A program made the position numbers and the translations under genes. Under the pieces are notes generated by a model. It made no database searches. It was given only the letters and a program-made list of their open reading frames with translations, and was not told where the DNA came from. A stretch of DNA of 64,000 nt, taken from NCBI RefSeq assembly GCF_016888125.1, contig NZ_JACSWA010000599.1, positions 1-64,000 of the forward strand. The letters are read 5' to 3'. Shown here piece after piece: positions 60,139 through 64,000 of the stretch. Numbering within the stretch: position 1 is the first letter of the stretch; every line of letters starts with the position of its first letter. The DNA comes from Spirulina sp. CCY15215. GTDB taxonomy: Bacteria > Cyanobacteriota > Cyanobacteriia > Cyanobacteriales > Spirulinaceae.

Positions 60139-61967
60139 TCAGCAAACTCCTCTAAAAATATCTTGCTGTTGAGGAAATAAAACAAAAATTTACTCTCACT
60201 ATTGGGCAGTTGAGATTTAGAAAGGAGTTGTTCGATTTTATCGCGACGAACTCGCTCAAAAATTGGGCTGCGATCGAGTAAATAATCTGTAACTTCAGGA
60301 TTTTTTAAGTCTAAAAAATCAAAAATAGGGGCATTAAAACCCACCTTCCGACGACTGGTTAGAATTTTATCGGGAACAATACCTCTCATTGCATCTCTTA
60401 GAATAGCTTTTGTGCGTCCATCTTGCATCAAATGCCGACAGGGAATGCGGTGACAAAATTCAAAGAGGGAGCGATCCAAGAAGGGCGATCGGTTTTCAAT
60501 TGAAAAATACATGGCATTGAGATCGTCTTCATGTAAAATAGCCGGGGTCGCTTCGTGAAAAAGCTCGTTCAGCGTGCGATTTCTCAATATACTATCTGTA
60601 TATTTTGTTTCAGTGAATGCTTCTTGCCAAGGTTCGTAAAAGTAGTTAGAAAACTGTTCGGCATTAAGAAAAATATGATCGCGAAATTCTGAGTTTTCTA
60701 CAAAAAGATTGGGATTTTTCAAATAAGGGTTACGAACGATTGGTAAGATATGTGTTTTCCACGCTTTTAAAGAAGTTTCGTATAGTTCCAATTCATTACG
60801 GATTTCATATAAATAGGCTAAATGATGATCGTAGTATCCTGTAAATAGTTCGTCGGCGGCGGTTCCACTAACAGCGATACGATAGCCGCGATCGCTCACA
60901 TTTTCCATGAGCAACCAATGAGCATAATAAGTAATTGTATAAACTGGGGCATCGTGATAGCGAATCAGTTCTCTCAGTTTAGCTAAAAAGTTATGGGTTT
61001 CAATCGGAATTGAAGTGTGTTTAATTCCTAATTCCGCCACGGCATAATCGACTAAATCTTGTTCTTCGTAACGAGCATCTGTATTAACAATAGTGAATCC
61101 TCGCACGTCATAATTAAAAAGCCGCTTGGCAATAGAAATTAAGGTGTTAGAATCGACTCCACCGCTCATACAAAAGGCAATCGGAACATCTGCCCGCAAA
61201 CGAATTTTAACAGCTTCTATCAGGTGTTCTCGTGCTTCTGCAACGGCATTTTCATAGGTCATGCGATTGTCGGGAGTAAAGCACGGCTGCCAATAACGCT
61301 TGGTAGAGATATCTCCTTCAGCAGAGACCTGCATTAAGGATGCAGAGGGAACTTCCGATACATTTTCAAAAAAGCTGTGAGGTTTCTTGTAAAGCGCCTT
61401 GTAACCATTAATTATATAGCGGCAGAGATGATTTTCATCAATTGCAAACCGCTTTCCTACCAATGCTTGTAAGAACTTAATTTCTGACGCAAAATACAAT
61501 CCCGAACTCTCTTGATAAATATAAAGTGGTTTTTCACCAAAGCGATCGCGACATAAGGTTAAAGAACCATCAAGTTCATCATAAACGGCAAATGCCCACA
61601 TTCCTTCGTATTGATTGAGCGCTTGCCAGCCAAAAGAATCAATTCCTTGTAGGAGAACTTCGGTATCAGATTTAGTTTTAAACTGGTTTCCAGATTGTTT
61701 TAATCTCGATCGTACTTCTAAGTAATTGTATAATTCCCCATTAAATATCGTCCATTTTGAACCCACTTTGAAAGGTTGATCGGCACGTTCGTCTAAATCA
61801 ATAATACTGAGTCGAGTATGTAGAAAATAGATATTGCGATCGCTTTGATTACGCCAATGACGAAAATTAGAACTGTCGGGTCCTCTGCGTTTCATCAACT
61901 CCAAGCAGTTTTGGATTTGGGAAGGGGAGATTTCTCGAGTACCAGAGTACCCTGCAATTCCACACAT
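60135..61967 (-). CDS. asnB: Asparagine synthetase B-type amidotransferase
   Basis: This 610-residue protein begins MCGIAGYSG with the nucleophilic Cys2 intact. RRGPDSSNF and GELYNYLEVR are glutaminase landmarks, and the synthetase PP-loop is SGGVDSNT (about 270-277). It makes an amide from glutamine and a carboxylate, with AMP. In a glycan cluster such enzymes can amidate a uronic or nonulosonic carboxyl group, or serve as an ammonia source. Its start is 25 bp from the deacetylase stop. It overlaps the third amidotransferase gene as ATGA. Confidence 0.92.
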   Translation of the reverse strand: MCGIAGYSGTREISPSQIQNCLELMKRRGPDSSNFRHWRNQSDRNIYFLHTRLSIIDLDERADQPFKVGSKWTIFNGELYNYLEVRSRLKQSGNQFKTKSDTEVLLQGIDSFGWQALNQYEGMWAFAVYDELDGSLTLCRDRFGEKPLYIYQESSGLYFASEIKFLQALVGKRFAIDENHLCRYIINGYKALYKKPHSFFENVSEVPSASLMQVSAEGDISTKRYWQPCFTPDNRMTYENAVAEAREHLIEAVKIRLRADVPIAFCMSGGVDSNTLISIAKRLFNYDVRGFTIVNTDARYEEQDLVDYAVAELGIKHTSIPIETHNFLAKLRELIRYHDAPVYTITYYAHWLLMENVSDRGYRIAVSGTAADELFTGYYDHHLAYLYEIRNELELYETSLKAWKTHILPIVRNPYLKNPNLFVENSEFRDHIFLNAEQFSNYFYEPWQEAFTETKYTDSILRNRTLNELFHEATPAILHEDDLNAMYFSIENRSPFLDRSLFEFCHRIPCRHLMQDGRTKAILRDAMRGIVPDKILTSRRKVGFNAPIFDFLDLKNPEVTDYLLDRSPIFERVRRDKIEQLLSKSQLPNSESKFLFYFLNSKIFLEEFAE

Positions 61968-61992
61968 AAACGCTCTTCCTTAAATTTTAATT

Positions 61993-62901
61993 TTAAATTA
62001 CCATGATTCGTTTTAAATGAAACAAATCATCTCCAATTGAGTTAACTCCGGGTTCAGCACTAGGGGAACAGATAATACCTTCTTCTTTTAAAAAAGTAAT
62101 AGTTTTCTGAGAATAACAGTGCGACAATCCTTCTGGATACGAATAATGCTGTATGGGTGTATTTAAGTGAAAATTTAGTTTCTCTAGACTGGTTACAATC
62201 TCATTTTTTAATTCGGGTTCTTCTAGGTATGCCAATACTCGATGAGTGTGACCGTGTCCTCCAATTGTAAATAATTCATTACTTGCCATCAGTTTTATCT
62301 GGTGCCAATTTAGCTTCTGATCTAAATCAGGATCGAGTTCTATTGATTTAATTCCCAACTGATCGAGTATACAATCCGCAAACTCATAAGGATCGATTTG
62401 AGAATCGTTTTTGACAATTTTACGAATTTGATTCAGTAATTCTATTTTTTCTGATTTTGTTTCATAGTAACCATTTAATTCTAGGAGTTTTGATCTTAAG
62501 TGAAATCCAGAAACTTTTTCAACTCCATATTCAATGGAGTCAATCCAAGATCCTGTATTATTCTCAATAAAACCTGTCGTAATATAAAATGTTGCTGGAA
62601 TTTTGAGATCTTCTAATACTGGAGCAGCAACAGAATAGTTATTTTCAAAACCATCATCAAAAGTAATTGCAAATGCTCGCTTTGGCAATTGTGTTTTTCC
62701 TTTCATTGCAGTTATAATATCTGTCATGGAAACTGGATGTCCACCAACTTTTTGTAACTCTTTCAAAATAGTATAAAAGCGATCTACTAAAATATGTTTT
62801 TGAGTATAGTTACGAATATGGTGTTTGTTTTTTTTGATTATCCCGTGGAATAAAAATATAGTAACAGTATTGTTTCCAAGGAAGTTTGGATAGATATTCA
62901 T
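61993..62901 (-). CDS. Polysaccharide deacetylase (NodB/CE4 type)
   Basis: This 302-residue protein has the metal/catalytic motif FAITFDDGFENNY with Asp-Asp, and GGHGHTH supplying the metal histidines (H-x-x-x-H pattern). YSYPEGLSHCY resembles motif 3 of the family. No signal peptide is seen, so it may act on a cytoplasmic intermediate rather than on finished polymer. It overlaps the formyltransferase-like gene by 4 bp, which suggests a deacetylate-then-formylate sequence. Confidence 0.88.
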   Translation of the reverse strand: MNIYPNFLGNNTVTIFLFHGIIKKNKHHIRNYTQKHILVDRFYTILKELQKVGGHPVSMTDIITAMKGKTQLPKRAFAITFDDGFENNYSVAAPVLEDLKIPATFYITTGFIENNTGSWIDSIEYGVEKVSGFHLRSKLLELNGYYETKSEKIELLNQIRKIVKNDSQIDPYEFADCILDQLGIKSIELDPDLDQKLNWHQIKLMASNELFTIGGHGHTHRVLAYLEEPELKNEIVTSLEKLNFHLNTPIQHYSYPEGLSHCYSQKTITFLKEEGIICSPSAEPGVNSIGDDLFHLKRIMVI

Positions 62902-63611
62902 GGTAATCTTTTAAGATATCGATTAAATTTTTTCACACAATCTTCTTTCAAAAGAGAAGGCATGAAAGAATAATATCTTCCTCTTGCCAATTGCTTTCGA
63001 GATGGCAGAAAACCTGACATATTTAAAGTATGTATTGCTAGCATGGATAAATTAACGCAAACTTCGGTGTTTAGAGTCCGAAGCTCATATAAATGAGTTT
63101 TTCTGCTAGGTTTTAATTGTGCTTGGAAGACAATCTCCCCTGTATCTAAATCTAGATCGACGTGATGGAGAGTAGTAACAAGATTATTAAAATCATTATG
63201 GTAAATTGACCATAAATGAGTATCTAAACCCCGATAATATTCTGGGTTTCCACCATGAAGATTTAAACAAGCTCTATTAGCAAGTTGGATAATAGATTTA
63301 CTTAATTTTCTTGTTCCAAAAACAAGTACAAGGTCAGGCTTAAGAGATTGAAGTATAGAAATATTTTTTGAGTCATTAATTGATTTAACTTGATAGGTTT
63401 CAGCTAAGTCGGCAAAATCAGAGTTGAATTGAGATAGTAAAGTTTCTTTTTCATAAGAGGTTTGTAATTTTTCAAAAGGATGATAAGTCTCAAAAGGTGG
63501 TTGAACCGAAGAAGTTTCAAGAAAAATAGCTTTTAGAGAAAACCGCTCTGTAATTTTCCAAGCATAGTATAAATGATGACTTGTATTAGTTGTTAATAAG
63601 ATAATATTCAT
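62898..63611 (-). CDS. Formyltransferase-fold protein (sugar N-formyltransferase candidate)
   Basis: This protein is 237 residues from the ATG at 63611 (MNIILLTTN); a longer in-frame extension reads into the upstream gene. The Asn-x-His-x core in LNLHGGNPEYYRG corresponds to the N-x-H-x-SLLP-x-YRG motif of methionyl-tRNA formyltransferase relatives. The catalytic Asp is in DLDTGEIVFQ. These enzymes formylate amino sugars with N10-formyl-THF (ArnA, VioF, FdtF). It overlaps the NeuB-like stop as TAATG and the deacetylase gene by 4 bp. A 4-amino or 7-amino nonulosonate is a possible substrate. Confidence 0.85.
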   Translation of the reverse strand: MNIILLTTNTSHHLYYAWKITERFSLKAIFLETSSVQPPFETYHPFEKLQTSYEKETLLSQFNSDFADLAETYQVKSINDSKNISILQSLKPDLVLVFGTRKLSKSIIQLANRACLNLHGGNPEYYRGLDTHLWSIYHNDFNNLVTTLHHVDLDLDTGEIVFQAQLKPSRKTHLYELRTLNTEVCVNLSMLAIHTLNMSGFLPSRKQLARGRYYSFMPSLLKEDCVKKFNRYLKRLP

Positions 63612-64000
63612 TATTTGAATGACTCTACATCTCTTATCAGTATCTGTTGACCAGATTTTATATTCCGCTTTAATATTTTGCCAACAAGCACATTTTCTTC
63701 TCCCGGAGGAACGCCTCCCCCCGGACGAACCCAAGTTAAATCTAATTCTGTTAAGCGATGTCCGCAGGGTAAACTATTTATGGCGATAATAGATCGTCTT
63801 AAAGCTCGAATCAATGGCTTTTCACAGGGTTGAACATTTTTGTTGTATTGTCCTAACATTAATGTTGCTCGCCTTATTTGGTTGACCAACATTTCCATAT
63901 CTTTAGGATCGGCTGAAAGTTGGTGATCCCGAAAGTCGGAATAGTGGCGATCAAGGGTAAAGTGTTTCTCAATAATTCTTGCTCCCAATCCTACAGCTAA
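63611..64000 (-). CDS. NeuB-type nonulosonate synthase, C-terminal part (cut by window edge)
   Basis: The frame enters from the right edge as LAVGLGARIIEKHFTLDRH, the end of the NeuB barrel, followed by the antifreeze-like SAF domain (SLPCGHRLTELDLTWVRPGGG, ILKRNIKSGQQI). NeuB/SpsE enzymes condense phosphoenolpyruvate with an amino hexose to make sialic-, legionaminic- or pseudaminic-type acids. The HYSDFRDHQLSADP stretch is the loop that binds the substrate hydroxyls. Only about 130 residues are in the window, and the catalytic N-terminal domain lies outside it. Confidence 0.92.
   Translation of the reverse strand, partial: LAVGLGARIIEKHFTLDRHYSDFRDHQLSADPKDMEMLVNQIRRATLMLGQYNKNVQPCEKPLIRALRRSIIAINSLPCGHRLTELDLTWVRPGGGVPPGEENVLVGKILKRNIKSGQQILIRDVESFK

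Noticed and set aside
1-64000. Many GCGATCGC octamers as possible regulatory sites
   Set aside because: They are HIP1 repeats, common across cyanobacterial genomes inside and between genes, and show no promoter-specific placement here.

Overview
This window is cyanobacterial: the octamer GCGATCGC (HIP1) and partial copies of it occur throughout genes and gaps of a moderately AT-rich sequence, and the gene families match cyanobacterial cell-surface glycan loci. I see no rRNA, tRNA, CRISPR array, transposase or phage gene. Almost the whole 64 kb is one very large surface-polysaccharide / O-antigen-like locus, mostly on the minus strand, so it is transcribed from high to low coordinates, with many 1-20 bp gaps and ATGA-type overlaps.

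Layout. (a) 1-5.3 kb: an edge-cut 2-oxoglutarate oxygenase-like protein, a GtrB-like plus GT-C glycosylation pair, and a sugar epimerase. (b) 5.5-9.06 kb: a plus-strand CDP-3,6-dideoxyhexose cassette (rfbF relic, rfbG, rfbH, RmlC-like epimerase). A gene relic lies at each end, which suggests it was inserted. (c) 9-14.5 kb: a B12-type radical SAM enzyme, a glycosyltransferase stub, a Wzy-like polymerase, a MurJ/Wzx-type flippase and a protein with polysaccharide-co-polymerase (Wzz-like) topology. (d) 14.4-28.5 kb: glycosyltransferases and methyltransferases, interrupted by a nucleotidyltransferase and a HigBA-like toxin-antitoxin pair flanked by a perfect 74-bp direct repeat. (e) 28.5-45.3 kb: unusually large fusion enzymes (GT+TPR+FkbM, and GT+TylF+methyltransferase), a PhyH dioxygenase, more methyltransferases, a glycosyltransferase-like protein, and an asparagine-synthase-like protein without the N-terminal Cys. 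Several of these share an N-terminal amphipathic segment. (f) 45.3-64 kb: a nonulosonate-like / amidino-sugar module with three WbuX/PseA-type N-acetyl-sugar amidotransferases, one HisH-HisF pair, an SpsF-type cytidylyltransferase, a DegT aminotransferase, a Gfo/Idh oxidoreductase, a DUF4910 aminopeptidase-like protein, a sulfotransferase, AsnB, a polysaccharide deacetylase, a formyltransferase-like protein and the C-terminal part of a NeuB-type synthase.

Taken together, the locus appears to make activated sugars (CDP-dideoxy sugar; CMP-nonulosonate-like acid with amidino groups), assemble them with about a dozen glycosyltransferases, decorate them with methyl, formyl, sulfate and hydroxyl groups (about 16 methyltransferase domains), and export and polymerise them by a Wzx/Wzy-type route. 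The least ordinary parts are the three-amidotransferase module with its wedged unknown protein, the shared N-terminal segment, and several gene relics that record recombination. Functions come from motifs and family knowledge read by eye; no database search was run.
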